Below are positions 18,441 to 27,300 of a stretch of 64,000 nt of DNA, one piece after another. The DNA comes from Crocosphaera chwakensis CCY0110 (lineage in GTDB: Bacteria; Cyanobacteriota; Cyanobacteriia; Cyanobacteriales; Microcystaceae). The position numbers and the translations under genes are program-made. Where the stretch lies: contig NZ_AAXW01000017.1 of NCBI RefSeq assembly GCF_000169335.1, positions 31,544-95,543 of the forward strand, given 5' to 3'. A model generated the notes under the pieces. The model ran no database searches. It was not told the DNA's origin and saw only the letters and a program-made list of their open reading frames with translations. Numbering within the stretch: position 1 is the stretch's first letter; the number at the start of each line of letters is the position of its first letter.

Positions 18441-20084
18441 ATGAACGGACAACCCTTATTTTGTGTTGATGAGTTGCGTATTCAGTACCCATTCAGTGAG
18501 ACGTGGGCCGTTGATAGGGTTTCTTTTACGCTACAAAGAGGGGAAAAACTAGGCTTAGTCGGAGAGTCTGGCTGTGGTAAGTCTACGATGGGAAAGGCTG
18601 CTATGGGTTTGCTGCCGAAATTAACACAAATTGAGGGAAAAATCGAGTTTCAGGGTGAATCTATTTTCGGGTTAAACGCTGAAGGGTTAAGAAAGTTTCG
18701 GGGTGAGGTAGTAGGGTTAGTGTTCCAGGACCCTATGACTCGTCTAGACCCCTTGATGACCATTGGAGAACACTGTATAGAAACCTTACAGGCCCATCGT
18801 CCCCAATTATCTCGCAAAGAAGCCAAAACGATCGCCATCAAAACCCTAGAGAAAGTGAATATCCCCCCGAACCGTTGGGGACAATATCCCCACGAATTTA
18901 GTGGTGGAATGCGTCAACGGGTGGCTATGGCTTTAGCGTTATTATTAAACCCTAAAATGATTATTGCTGACGAACCCACTACCGCTTTAGATGTAACCGT
19001 AGCAGCAGAAATTTTACAAGAATTAACCCGTTTGTGTGAAGAAGAAGAAATGGGGTTATTATTAATTTCCCATGACTTAGCGATGGTAGCAGAATATTGC
19101 GATCGCCTGGCTGTAATGAATGGCGGTAAAATTGTAGAAATGGGTAATATGGCTGATATTCTCCATCATCCTCAACACGATTATACTAAGTCATTATTAA
19201 AAGCAGCTTTGCACGTTCAAGTAGAAGACGATGAACCTATCAATATCGACTCTTGGGAAGAGGATAAACCGACAAAGAAAGCTTTATTAACGGTCAATCA
19301 TTTAAAACAATATTTTACCTTAGAAGGAAATTTTATACAGCAATTTTTCTCCAAAGAACCAGAAGTTATTAAAGCGGTAGATGATGTTAGTTTTGAGTTG
19401 TATTCGGGGGAAATTTTAGGGTTAGTGGGTGAGTCGGGATGTGGAAAAAGTACCTTATCTCGTACTCTTTTACAGTTATTAAAAGCCACATCAGGAAGCA
19501 TACACTTTTTAGGGGAAGAGTTAACCCAGCTTTCTGAACAAAAAATGCGCCTGAAACGTCGTCAAATACAGATGATTTTCCAAGATCCGAATGCTTGTTT
19601 AAATCCTTTAATGACTGTAGGACAAAGTGTTGCTGATCCTTTATTAATCCATCAATTAGCCACAGCAAAAGAAGCCAAAAAACAAGTTTATGAAATGTTA
19701 GAACGGGTTAAATTAACCCCTGTTGAAGACTATTATAATCGTTATCCCAAAGAATTATCAGGGGGACAACAACAACGCGTGGCTATTGCTAGGGCGTTAA
19801 TTACTAAACCGAAATTAGTGATTTGTGATGAACCTGTAAGTATGTTAGATGCTAGTGTTCAAGCGAGAGTTTTAGACTTAATGTATGAATTAAAAAATGA
19901 CTTTGATTTAACCTATTTATTTATTACCCATGATCTCTGGGTCGCTCGTTTTTTCTGTCATCGTATTGCAGTAATGAATCAAGGTAAAATTGTAGAAATT
20001 GGCGACACTGAAAGTATTTTTAAAGAACCCAAACATCCTTATACTCAAAAGTTACTCAATGCTGCTCCTTTATTGGCCATTTAA
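18441..20084 (+). CDS. Fused DppD-DppF-type oligopeptide transporter ATPase
   Basis: A 547-residue protein with two complete ABC ATPase domains. Domain 1 (about 1-260) has Walker A GESGCGKST, signature FSGGMRQR and Walker B MIIADEPTTALD. Domain 2 (about 275-547) has GESGCGKST, LSGGQQQR and LVICDEPVSMLD. Each ends with the oligopeptide-type extension (HPQHDYTKSLLKAA and HPYTQKLLNAAP). It energises a dipeptide/oligopeptide or nickel-type importer. A matching DppC-like permease is found 28 kb away at 48395-49267; the other subunits are not in the window. It converges with the MscS gene and overlaps its end by four bases. Confidence 0.92.
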   Translation: MNGQPLFCVDELRIQYPFSETWAVDRVSFTLQRGEKLGLVGESGCGKSTMGKAAMGLLPKLTQIEGKIEFQGESIFGLNAEGLRKFRGEVVGLVFQDPMTRLDPLMTIGEHCIETLQAHRPQLSRKEAKTIAIKTLEKVNIPPNRWGQYPHEFSGGMRQRVAMALALLLNPKMIIADEPTTALDVTVAAEILQELTRLCEEEEMGLLLISHDLAMVAEYCDRLAVMNGGKIVEMGNMADILHHPQHDYTKSLLKAALHVQVEDDEPINIDSWEEDKPTKKALLTVNHLKQYFTLEGNFIQQFFSKEPEVIKAVDDVSFELYSGEILGLVGESGCGKSTLSRTLLQLLKATSGSIHFLGEELTQLSEQKMRLKRRQIQMIFQDPNACLNPLMTVGQSVADPLLIHQLATAKEAKKQVYEMLERVKLTPVEDYYNRYPKELSGGQQQRVAIARALITKPKLVICDEPVSMLDASVQARVLDLMYELKNDFDLTYLFITHDLWVARFFCHRIAVMNQGKIVEIGDTESIFKEPKHPYTQKLLNAAPLLAI

Positions 20085-22144
20085 CTATTTTTTCGAGGGA
20101 TATTATAAGATAATAATTGATCATCATTCTGAGCATCATTGATAACAGAAATAGTATGATGGGGAATGCCTAGAGAAATATTCGCCTCATCAAAATCTTG
20201 TTTGACCCGTAAGCGAAATTCTCGACCAAGGGGCCAATGTTCAAGGGGTTTTGTTCTAATTAAAACACGAATTAATATCCCTTCATGGGAAACGTCATCT
20301 ACCCCTAAAACTTCTAAAGGTTCAAGAAATTTATCACTCCATTGGGGTTCATTTTGCATTTCTTTAGCGACATTAATCATAATATCGATTGCTTTTTTTA
20401 TGTCTTCATACCAAGCAATTTTAATAGTAAAATTAACCCTTGACCAGTCTTTTGTATGATTAATAACTGTGGAAATTTGACTATTAGGAATGGCAATAAG
20501 TTGTCCATCTAAATTCCGTAAAGAAGTCACAAATAGATTGATACTTTCAACAAATCCCCCCATACCATTAACATCAATTACATCACCAATAGCATAGCGA
20601 TCGCTCCATAAAATTAAGACACCATTAAGCATATCTTCTAGTAAATTTCGAGACAAAAAAGCAACAGCAACTGCTACAATTCCTGCTCCAGCTAACACAG
20701 TCGTATCAATTCCGACTAACCAAATAGTTAAATAGATACCTAATACAATGCTTATAAAACTGGTTGCTTGTTTAAGGGTTGTAGAATATGTATTAATTCT
20801 TAAAGTATAACGATTGGACTCAGGGTTAGTCTGGTGTGCTTCAGTCGCCCAACGATTAAGATAATAATCGATCAAAAAATCTCCAACTTTATCTAAAATT
20901 GTTAATCCCATCCAAACTATAATTAAAAGTATTGTTCGCTTGAGAATATAGACAGATAAGAAACGAATGTCTCTAAAAACTAAAGAAATAACAATTAAAC
21001 AACAACCTAAAATAAATACGTCTAAAATCAAAGAAAGTCTAAGCAATAGTTGATAAAAATTTATCCTTTGTTTGAACCAATTTTGTCGTTGTAAAAAAAG
21101 TTTTTGTTTAGATCGAGATAATTTAGAAGATAACCAGCGATTTTTTTTTGTGATTTTTTTGATTATGTTTAAGATTTTTGTTACCAAAAACTGGAAATTA
21201 AATGAATTCTTTTGAGATTTGTTTTCTCTAGATGTTTCATTATCAATCTCTTGTGAATTATGATTAGAATCGTCAGAATAAGTCTGACGAGATCCAATAG
21301 CTTTGCTATTTCTTGCTAAGGTTTCCGTTAGTTTATTAAGTTTTTTCTTGAGATAATTACTCCGTTGTCGTAAAAAGCTTCGGAGAAATTCAACTAACCG
21401 TATTGAGATAATTGCTATGAGAATAGAAATTGCACTAATAATCCATCTTCCAGCAAAATATTTTTGATCAAACTCATGTCCCCACAGTGCATTATTAAAA
21501 GAATTTATAATATTTTCTTGCCATATTAAAGCTAATTCTTCAACGGTTACATTATTAGCGATCGCATCATTCTCAGTAACCGTTACAATTAATAGAGAAG
21601 AAGTTCCCAATTCAAATTGATCAGGAGCATAAATAACAGTTTGTTGATTCTTAATACCAATTTCGATTTTAGGCAGCCAAGGATGAGGGGGTTTAGTTTC
21701 AGCCGGTTCCCATAATGCTTTGACTGAGGTTGGTATCCAAAATTGAATATCATTGATGTCAGTAGCAGCAGAATTCTTTTGACTACTAATGATACGATTA
21801 ACTATTTTTTTAAAGCTTTGTTGAACTAATTTCGCTCGTTGCTCTAATGCGTGGATTGCTTCAAAATTATTTTGATCAATGGTTTGCAAGGTAGCTAATG
21901 TTAATTCTGGTATTAATATTGCTTTTCTAACTTGTTTTGAGTCATCATGAATATAAACATCACTACACCAAAATCTTCCACAAATATAAGCTTTATTGAG
22001 ATCCCACGGTGCTGTTTGTGCTGGTTGAGAATTAGTTGAGGGAGAAAACAGAGAAATTTGTCCGAAACTGGGTTTTACTGAGGTAAGAGTTAAAAGAGAA
22101 CTCAAACAAAGAATAATAATATACTTGAATTTTTTTGTGAACAT
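20081..22144 (-). CDS. MscS-family mechanosensitive channel
   Basis: A 687-residue protein: signal peptide, a periplasmic region to about residue 215, membrane segment at about 235, a basic hydrophilic loop (250-350), further segments at about 370-430 and 460-520, then the MscS pore helix and beta domain (VLAGAGIVAVAVAFLSRNL, DVIDVNGMGGFVESINLFVTSLRNLDG, IPNSQIST). MscS channels release solutes on hypo-osmotic shock. The long N terminus resembles the large YbiO/YnaI-like class. An IS630 element ends 12 bases before the start codon, so the native ribosome binding site and promoter are probably displaced. Confidence 0.88.
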   Translation of the reverse strand: MFTKKFKYIIILCLSSLLTLTSVKPSFGQISLFSPSTNSQPAQTAPWDLNKAYICGRFWCSDVYIHDDSKQVRKAILIPELTLATLQTIDQNNFEAIHALEQRAKLVQQSFKKIVNRIISSQKNSAATDINDIQFWIPTSVKALWEPAETKPPHPWLPKIEIGIKNQQTVIYAPDQFELGTSSLLIVTVTENDAIANNVTVEELALIWQENIINSFNNALWGHEFDQKYFAGRWIISAISILIAIISIRLVEFLRSFLRQRSNYLKKKLNKLTETLARNSKAIGSRQTYSDDSNHNSQEIDNETSRENKSQKNSFNFQFLVTKILNIIKKITKKNRWLSSKLSRSKQKLFLQRQNWFKQRINFYQLLLRLSLILDVFILGCCLIVISLVFRDIRFLSVYILKRTILLIIVWMGLTILDKVGDFLIDYYLNRWATEAHQTNPESNRYTLRINTYSTTLKQATSFISIVLGIYLTIWLVGIDTTVLAGAGIVAVAVAFLSRNLLEDMLNGVLILWSDRYAIGDVIDVNGMGGFVESINLFVTSLRNLDGQLIAIPNSQISTVINHTKDWSRVNFTIKIAWYEDIKKAIDIMINVAKEMQNEPQWSDKFLEPLEVLGVDDVSHEGILIRVLIRTKPLEHWPLGREFRLRVKQDFDEANISLGIPHHTISVINDAQNDDQLLSYNIPRKNS

Positions 22145-22172
22145 AATTTTTAATATATAGCAATTCCCATAG

Positions 22173-22783
22173 TCATGAGGTACAGTAGCAGCAATGAGTA
22201 AACCAGTTACGAATATCTTGTTTGGTAACTTGTAACATAGCTGATGTAATACCTTCTATTAGGTCTTTATAGTTTCTTGCTTTGATTTTTCTCAAAATAG
22301 CTTTGACTTTTGACCAGAAATTTTCAATCGGAGAAATTCAGGAGAATAAGGAGGTAGGTAAATTACATTAGCCCCGACTTTTTCAATAGATTCTTTGACC
22401 ATTTCTCCCAGATGAATTCTAGCATTATCCATAACAACACAAGCATCTTTCCATAGCTTTGGTACTAATTCTGTGAGGATAAAAGCTTCAAATGTAATTC
22501 CGTCTACTGACCCGTAAATATTCTTTGTTGCCAGAACTTTATCTAAGGATAATGCACTAATAATAGAAATATTTTTGCCTCGCTTCTGGGGTTTTTCTCC
22601 CCTAGCTCTCGTGCCTTTTAGCGACCTAGCGTATAGTCTCAGCATTGCTAAATTCACTCCTGATTCGTCTATAAAAATTAAATTATTTGTCTTTACATCT
22701 CGAATGGTTTCCCAAAACTTCACTCTTTTTTGATGGACTTTTTCATTGTCTTTTTCAGGTGCATATAAAGTTTTTTTTGACAC
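22173..22783 (-). pseudogene. IS630 transposase ORFB (DDE domain), frameshifted
   Basis: The DDE catalytic part: IDESG (first Asp) and VVMDNARIH (second Asp) are intact. The third acidic residue belongs to SPIENFW, which is read only after shifting frame at about 22333: the sequence GAATTTCTCCG lacks one T compared with what PEFSPIEN needs. In the open frame the protein ends with LRLKISGQKSKLF. The shifted frame continues to a stop at 22173-22175. Without an -ase-competent third residue this copy should be unable to transpose by itself. The overlap with ORFA is the normal frameshift arrangement of the family. Confidence 0.88.
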
Positions 22784-23120
22784 TATAATTCAATCTTTGG
22801 CTGATTCTTCCCATTGTGGTTTTTTTGACTTGCACTCCTGTTTCTTTATAGAGTAACTCACATAATTCTTCGAGAGTTGCATCATTATTTTTTTCCATGA
22901 TTTCCACTAAAATAACCAATTGCTCACTATTAAGCTTAGGAGATGGGCTTCCTCCTTGCGGTAAAGGTCTAATATCTCCAGTTTGTTGATATTGTTTAAG
23001 CAATTTTTGAATAAAGCTTTTCGCTACTCCAAAACGCTTAGCTAGATTCCTGATAGAGAGGTTTTCTTTTTTCCACACTTCTATGATTTTTTCTCTAAAG
23101 TCTATAGAATAAGGCTTCAT
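22755..23120 (-). CDS. IS630 transposase ORFA (helix-turn-helix)
   Basis: A 121-residue DNA-binding half of the transposase. It contains two helix-turn-helix units: NLSIRNLAKRFGVAKSFIQKLL near residues 19-40, and a winged region with TLEELCELLYKETGVQVKKTT. It overlaps ORFB by 29 bases, consistent with a -1 or +1 frameshift that makes a full transposase in this family. It appears intact, but its partner is broken. Confidence 0.88.
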   Translation of the reverse strand: MKPYSIDFREKIIEVWKKENLSIRNLAKRFGVAKSFIQKLLKQYQQTGDIRPLPQGGSPSPKLNSEQLVILVEIMEKNNDATLEELCELLYKETGVQVKKTTMGRISQRLNYSVKKNFICT

Positions 23121-23227
23121 TTTTTAGTACATCAGTAATAGATATTACAATCTATAATGTACCTCATGAGTCAGGGAAATGCTATAAATGACCAAATATT
23201 TTAAACAAATTTATCGTAGTTATGATC

Positions 23228-23362
23228 TTAAAAAGCATATTCTACCCCTGTGGTAAACAACAATTCTAATTGTGGATTATCTTCATAAATTACCTCATTT
23301 CGATAACTCATAAACACAAGATTATTGAGAAACCATTCATCGCTAATAGGAATCGATAATGG
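23228..23362 (-). pseudogene. Relic: C-terminal end of an outer-membrane beta-barrel protein
   Basis: On the minus strand a 44-codon open stretch runs from a stop at about 23362 to TAA at 23228-23230. It reads SDEWFLNNLVFMSYRNEVIY, then NPQLELLFTTGVEYAF. Alternating residues and a terminal Phe after an aromatic/hydrophobic strand are typical of the last beta strand of outer-membrane proteins. No start or upstream gene body is present. The rest was presumably lost near the IS630 insertion. The remaining spacer up to 23508 shows nothing else. Confidence 0.5.
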
Positions 23363-23508
23363 TTATACTTATTGAATAAAACTTAATATTTGCTTCATTA
23401 TATGAAAGTCGCCACAAGTTTTTCGACTCTGTGACTATATTAATAACTATTATCTTATCTCTGAACCCAATCTAAGAAAGTATCCAGTTAATTGTTGAGA
23501 TGATGGAA

Positions 23509-24777
23509 TTATACAGAAAACTTACCATTTCCCTGAACCACTTGTTTAAGGGTTGTAAAAGTTTCTAGAGAAATTAAACCACGATAATGACCTTTTTGAT
23601 TAGAAACCCCCAAAAATAGAGATTCTCCTGGGGTAGGATGACGATCAAAACGAGGAGAATTATTAATATAAACTAATGCGCTATCAATTTCTGTAGCAAA
23701 TTGACGACTTTCTGCATAAGAATCTGTTACTAAACAATCTGCATGACCACTACTATATTGATTCATCCAAGCAATCCCTTCGGATAAATTAGTGACCACC
23801 TTAAAACTTATAATTTTATCTAAATAGGGAGTTTTCCATTCTGATGCTTTAACAGGCTTTAAATAATCTTTAAATTCTTCTAATAATATCTCATCTCCTC
23901 GTAATTCAAACCCTTTTTCCTGTAAAATATTAAATAATCTTACTAAAATTGAAGGATTTTGATTAGGACTAATTAATACTTTCTCAATAGCATTCACGGG
24001 ATCAGGTTCGCTGGCATGGCTATCGAGAATAACCCAACGCACCATATCTAAATCAACGGTAGGAGACCAGTATAAATAACAATTACCCATGGCAGACTTT
24101 AACACAGGGGCCGTAGACCATTGAGTGACTTGTTCAACTAGATTGGGACGACCATAGGGAAGTACCAAACTTAAATATTGATGCTGCGTCACTAAATCTT
24201 GGATAGAAGCCCCTTGTTCTCCTGAAAGTACCTCTAAACACCCTGTGGGCAGTTCCGTCTCTTTGAGAGCAGATTGTAGGATATCTGCAATGACTTGGTT
24301 CGAGTGGGTTGATGAATTACAACCCCGTAATAGTAAGCTGTTGCCCGTCTTTAAACAAAATCCAGCAGCGATCGCTCCCAATTCAGGGAAGGTTTCATAA
24401 ACCAAAGCAACCACCCCTAACGGCATGAGTTGACAGTAAGTCCCTGCTGTATTCAACCGATAAGGGGCATTAAACACCTGTTGAATGGGATCGGGGAGTT
24501 CAGCCAATGATTCAAGAATTTCGACGGTTTTGTTTAAACGTTCGGGGGTTAATTTCAACCATTCAATCAGCAAATCTGGAACAGCCATTTCTCGGCTCAT
24601 TTCGAGATCGAGGGTATTAGCTTCAAGAATGGCATCAAAAGAACGACTTAATCCTTTAGCCATTGCTTTAATCCCTAAAGAGCGATCTTGACTATCACTG
24701 GTTTCCAATGCTAAATAAGCATCATAAGAGCGTTGAACCGAGGTTGACAGCAAGTTAGGAGAACTTTTAATGGTCAT
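23509..24777 (-). CDS. ProA-like protein lacking the catalytic cysteine
   Basis: A 422-residue member of the gamma-glutamyl phosphate reductase family. Family blocks include PLGVVALVYETFPE, CLKTGNSLLLRG, and near the end ALVYINNSPRFD and GLISLETFTTLKQ. The nucleophile block, CNTVETLLV in E. coli ProA, reads VNAIEKVLI here, with Val at residue 261 in place of Cys. The nearby GGIGVCH block is SAMGNCY. The classical reductase step (glutamyl-5-phosphate to glutamate semialdehyde, proline synthesis) needs that Cys, so this looks like a divergent paralogue with another or no activity. A true ProA is expected elsewhere in the genome. It ends the minus-strand pair with the zinc-ribbon membrane protein. 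Confidence 0.85.
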   Translation of the reverse strand: MTIKSSPNLLSTSVQRSYDAYLALETSDSQDRSLGIKAMAKGLSRSFDAILEANTLDLEMSREMAVPDLLIEWLKLTPERLNKTVEILESLAELPDPIQQVFNAPYRLNTAGTYCQLMPLGVVALVYETFPELGAIAAGFCLKTGNSLLLRGCNSSTHSNQVIADILQSALKETELPTGCLEVLSGEQGASIQDLVTQHQYLSLVLPYGRPNLVEQVTQWSTAPVLKSAMGNCYLYWSPTVDLDMVRWVILDSHASEPDPVNAIEKVLISPNQNPSILVRLFNILQEKGFELRGDEILLEEFKDYLKPVKASEWKTPYLDKIISFKVVTNLSEGIAWMNQYSSGHADCLVTDSYAESRQFATEIDSALVYINNSPRFDRHPTPGESLFLGVSNQKGHYRGLISLETFTTLKQVVQGNGKFSV

Positions 24778-24787
24778 AAAATTTGCC

Positions 24788-25195
24788 TTAACGTCGATAG
24801 GCTAACCAGAAGATAATTGCTGGCAAAACCACTAATAAACCAGCCAAAGCGATACCAATGATGATACTTGGCCCTAAAGATGATTGCAATGCCAACAAAA
24901 ACCATCCAATTAATATTACTACCATCATGCCTGTCATGACGGGTAGATAGCCGTCTCTTAACCCCGGTCGGATAATTAACCAACGGTAGCCAGTCCAACG
25001 CCAAACTCGCTTATAGGGGTAACTTGAAGATAACTGTTCTATGGTTTGACCATTTTCTTCGACGACAAAAATTTGTTGACAGCGATCGCAGCCAAAGGCT
25101 TCTGTTAAAACAATGGGCAAAAGATGCCCCCGTCGTCGACAGGGACAAGGATATTCTTGATTCAAATCGATTTTTATGGGCTTATGAGGTCGCAC
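24788..25195 (-). CDS. Zinc-ribbon-like membrane protein upstream of the ProA paralogue
   Basis: A 135-residue protein. The N-terminal part has two Cys pairs (CPC at about 17-19 and CDRC at about 35-38) that could bind zinc. Two membrane segments follow (about 84-103 and 108-130), and the tail is short and basic. I do not recognise a named family. It lies 10 bases upstream of the ProA-like gene on the same strand, so the two are probably cotranscribed. A joint function is inference only. Confidence 0.65.
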   Translation of the reverse strand: MRPHKPIKIDLNQEYPCPCRRRGHLLPIVLTEAFGCDRCQQIFVVEENGQTIEQLSSSYPYKRVWRWTGYRWLIIRPGLRDGYLPVMTGMMVVILIGWFLLALQSSLGPSIIIGIALAGLLVVLPAIIFWLAYRR

Positions 25196-25318
25196 GAGTG
25201 TCAGGGTAGTGACTCCTAAAATTAGCTCTATATAAGTATAGTGTCTCTTATCTTCAGGATTAACCTGGTACTCAATCTAAACTTAAGATTTGGCCTTGAT
25301 TAATTAACTTTAACTTAA

Positions 25319-25391
25319 AGCCACGTGCGAGACTTGAACTCGCGGCCCCATCATTACGAGTGATGTGCTCTACCAACTGAGCTAACGTGGC
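25319..25391 (-). tRNA. tRNA-Thr (anticodon CGT)
   Basis: The minus strand folds as a complete cloverleaf. The 7-bp acceptor is GCCACGT/ACGTGGC, the D arm is GCTC/GAGC, the anticodon stem is CATCA/TGATG with loop CTCGTAA, and the T arm is GCGAG/CTCGC around TTCAAGT. The loop gives anticodon CGT. CCA is not encoded. Confidence 0.97.
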
Positions 25392-25450
25392 ACAGGATTA
25401 GGTCACGCTAATAATGTATCATATTCTAACAGTCTCAATGGAATTTTTGC

Positions 25451-25720
25451 ATGGAGAAGCCATCTAAAAAGTCTCGCCCGTCTCGTCCAAAACTTGATCC
25501 TGAAAAGTATGCGTCTTTAAAGGCAGAAGCTCAAGCACCCTATAAAGGCTTCAGAAAGTTTTTCTATATTGCTTTTGCTGCGTCTGGGTTTATTGGGGCT
25601 GTGGTATTTTTAGCTAAGTTAGCTGCAGGTAAAGAGGTAGCTACTGCGTTACCTAATTTTGCTTTACAGATAGGTGTTGTAGCACTAATGATTTTTTTAT
25701 TTCGTTTAGAAAGTAAGTAA
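25451..25720 (+). CDS. DUF3493 family small membrane protein
   Basis: An 89-residue protein. It has a basic N terminus (KPSKKSRPSRPK), then the DUF3493 block DPEKYASLKAEAQAPYKGFRKF, then two membrane segments (about residues 40-58 and 68-84). The family occurs in cyanobacteria and plastids; the plant relative LPA3 is implicated in photosystem II assembly. That role is only suggested here. It follows the tRNA gene on the other strand. Confidence 0.75.
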   Translation: MEKPSKKSRPSRPKLDPEKYASLKAEAQAPYKGFRKFFYIAFAASGFIGAVVFLAKLAAGKEVATALPNFALQIGVVALMIFLFRLESK

Positions 25721-25733
25721 CATTTTTGCTGTT

Positions 25734-25925
25734 TTAATCGTCAATAATAATTTCTCCTTCAAAGATTTGTTGTTGTAATTCTCGATATAATTTCATTGCC
25801 TCTTCTGTTACTTTTTGATCACTACGAATTGCTGCCTTAATATCTTCATCTTCTTGGCTAGATAATCGGCCATCGGCTAAGGCTCTTTCAATTATTTTTT
25901 TGATTTTGTTAGTAGCAGTATCCAT
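25734..25925 (-). CDS. Small conserved-looking hypothetical protein
   Basis: A 63-residue acidic, probably all-helical protein (IKKIIERALADGRLSSQEDE, then an acidic end EGEIIIDD). The DGRLSSQEDEDI segment resembles an EF-hand-like or TerB-like loop, but I cannot assign a family. It converges with the DUF3493 gene with a 13-base gap. Codon use is ordinary. Confidence 0.6.
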   Translation of the reverse strand: MDTATNKIKKIIERALADGRLSSQEDEDIKAAIRSDQKVTEEAMKLYRELQQQIFEGEIIIDD

Positions 25926-26157
25926 TATATTGTATCCTTATAATTTATTGATTTTTTAAATCTTAGTATATATCACTTGTTTGCATAATAAACTACGCTG
26001 TCCTGTATTGTTAGACAGATAATGTATTTTATCACTGTAACAATTTTTTAAATCTAACTCATTGTTAAAATCATTGGCAACATATTGATAGTTTATGCGT
26101 CTTGAGAAAACAAGATTGCTCTTAATAACTTGTTCCTCACTTATTTTGCCAATTCTC

Positions 26158-26541
26158 ATGACTATTTTAAAATCCCTTTTTACTCCTTCTTACTTAGTTG
26201 CTTTTTGTCTGTTAAGCTTGCCGAGTGAAGCTGTAACTCACTCTAGTTTACATCTTCCTAACAATAACTTTTGTGCTGTTTATGAGGGTAGGATTAATAA
26301 TGAACATCAATTTGTTCTCTGGGTTAATCAGGAAGATAAATTAACCATTCAAGCCAATGATTATTTAGAAGTTGCTGTTAGTCATCAAGGAAATGTCATT
26401 ACTCCTTATCAAGTAGATTCAGTAAAAAACCCGATGATTTCTCAATGGTTTTATCATCCAAAAGTTCAACGACAACATATCATTTCAGTGAAGGGCAATA
26501 CTTCTAAAGCTAATATTCGTCTCTGTCTTTATCGAAAATAA
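26158..26541 (+). CDS. Secreted hypothetical protein
   Basis: A 127-residue protein with a signal peptide (MTILKSLFTPSYLVAFCLL, cleavage near PSEA) and a mature beta-rich domain of about 100 residues. It has two cysteines (CAVYEGR and LCLYRK) that could form a disulphide. An upstream ATG at 26095 adds 21 residues and gives a poorer signal peptide, so I chose the internal start. No family is recognised. Role unknown; periplasmic or extracellular. Confidence 0.6.
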   Translation: MTILKSLFTPSYLVAFCLLSLPSEAVTHSSLHLPNNNFCAVYEGRINNEHQFVLWVNQEDKLTIQANDYLEVAVSHQGNVITPYQVDSVKNPMISQWFYHPKVQRQHIISVKGNTSKANIRLCLYRK

Positions 26542-26596
26542 TTTTATAACATTCCTGGGCTTCTAAAGAAAATGAGATCGCCTTTTTAAGATAGAG

Positions 26597-26619
26597 AACC
26601 CCCCCTACAAAGGGGGGTT
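26597..26619. terminator. G/C-rich hairpin between convergent genes
   Basis: AACCCCCC and GGGGGGTT form an 8-bp stem around a 6-8 base loop, between the convergent secreted-protein and cysC genes. T runs are poor on both strands, so it may act as a weak two-way terminator or be a dispersed repeat. Confidence 0.45.
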
Positions 26620-26635
26620 AAGGTTTCAGAGTATA

Positions 26636-27181
26636 TTAAACCGCAACTGGTTTCGCTAAATAACCCATTTCTTCGAGTTTTTGCCAAACCTTATTAACAC
26701 TTTCTTCTAAACTTTCGAGATCGGTACGACATTCAACTTCAGGGTTTAAAGGAGGTTCATAGGGATCGTCAATACCGGTGAAGGATTTAATTTCCCCTGC
26801 GCGGGCTTTTTTATATAATCCTTTAACATCACGATCTTCGCACACATTCAAAGGTGCATTAACAAATACTTCCACAAAGTCGCCAATTTTGCCTTTAACT
26901 TCTTCACGAATCTCACGATAAGGAGAAATAGCAGAAACTAAGACAATTACACCATTACGAGTGAGTAACTGACACACAAAACCAATACGGCGAATATTGG
27001 TGTCACGATCTTCTTTAGAAAAACCTAACCCTTTGGTTAAATTAGTTCTAACAATATCTCCATCTAAGATTTCTAGAGAATAACCCGCATCTCTAAGTTT
27101 TTGCTCTAAAGCACGAGTGATTGTGGTTTTGCCGGCTCCACTTAATCCAGTAAACCAAACTGTTACGCCGCGTTTTTCCAT
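26636..27181 (-). CDS. cysC: Adenylylsulfate (APS) kinase
   Basis: A 181-residue APS kinase that phosphorylates adenosine 5'-phosphosulfate to PAPS in sulfate assimilation. It has a P-loop GLSGAGKTT (about 13-21), the block LDGDIVRTNLTKGLGFSKEDR, the region NIRRIGFVCQLL, the block VSAISPYREIRE, and FVEVFVNAPLNVCEDRDVKGLYKKAR. Length and motifs are canonical. It stands alone between convergent and divergent neighbours. Confidence 0.96.
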   Translation of the reverse strand: MEKRGVTVWFTGLSGAGKTTITRALEQKLRDAGYSLEILDGDIVRTNLTKGLGFSKEDRDTNIRRIGFVCQLLTRNGVIVLVSAISPYREIREEVKGKIGDFVEVFVNAPLNVCEDRDVKGLYKKARAGEIKSFTGIDDPYEPPLNPEVECRTDLESLEESVNKVWQKLEEMGYLAKPVAV

Positions 27182-27300
27182 GTTAATTTTAAATTGTTCT
27201 AGGCTAATGGTTGTCGATAATTATCGATAGATTACCCTGAATGGGCAATAATGGCAATATCATCATCACTATAAATCTCTTTTAAAATTTGGAGAAGAAT

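Larger units (their letters stand above)
22156..23186 (-). mobile_element. IS630-family insertion sequence, defective
   Basis: An element of about 1,030 bases. The imperfect terminal inverted repeats are at 22156-22184 and 23158-23186: both read TATAGCA, then TTCCC, then TCATGAGGTACA inward, about 25 of 29 matching. The TA at each end fits the TA target duplication of this family. It carries a two-frame transposase gene with an additional disabling frameshift. It sits between the MscS gene and an outer-membrane protein relic. Confidence 0.9.
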
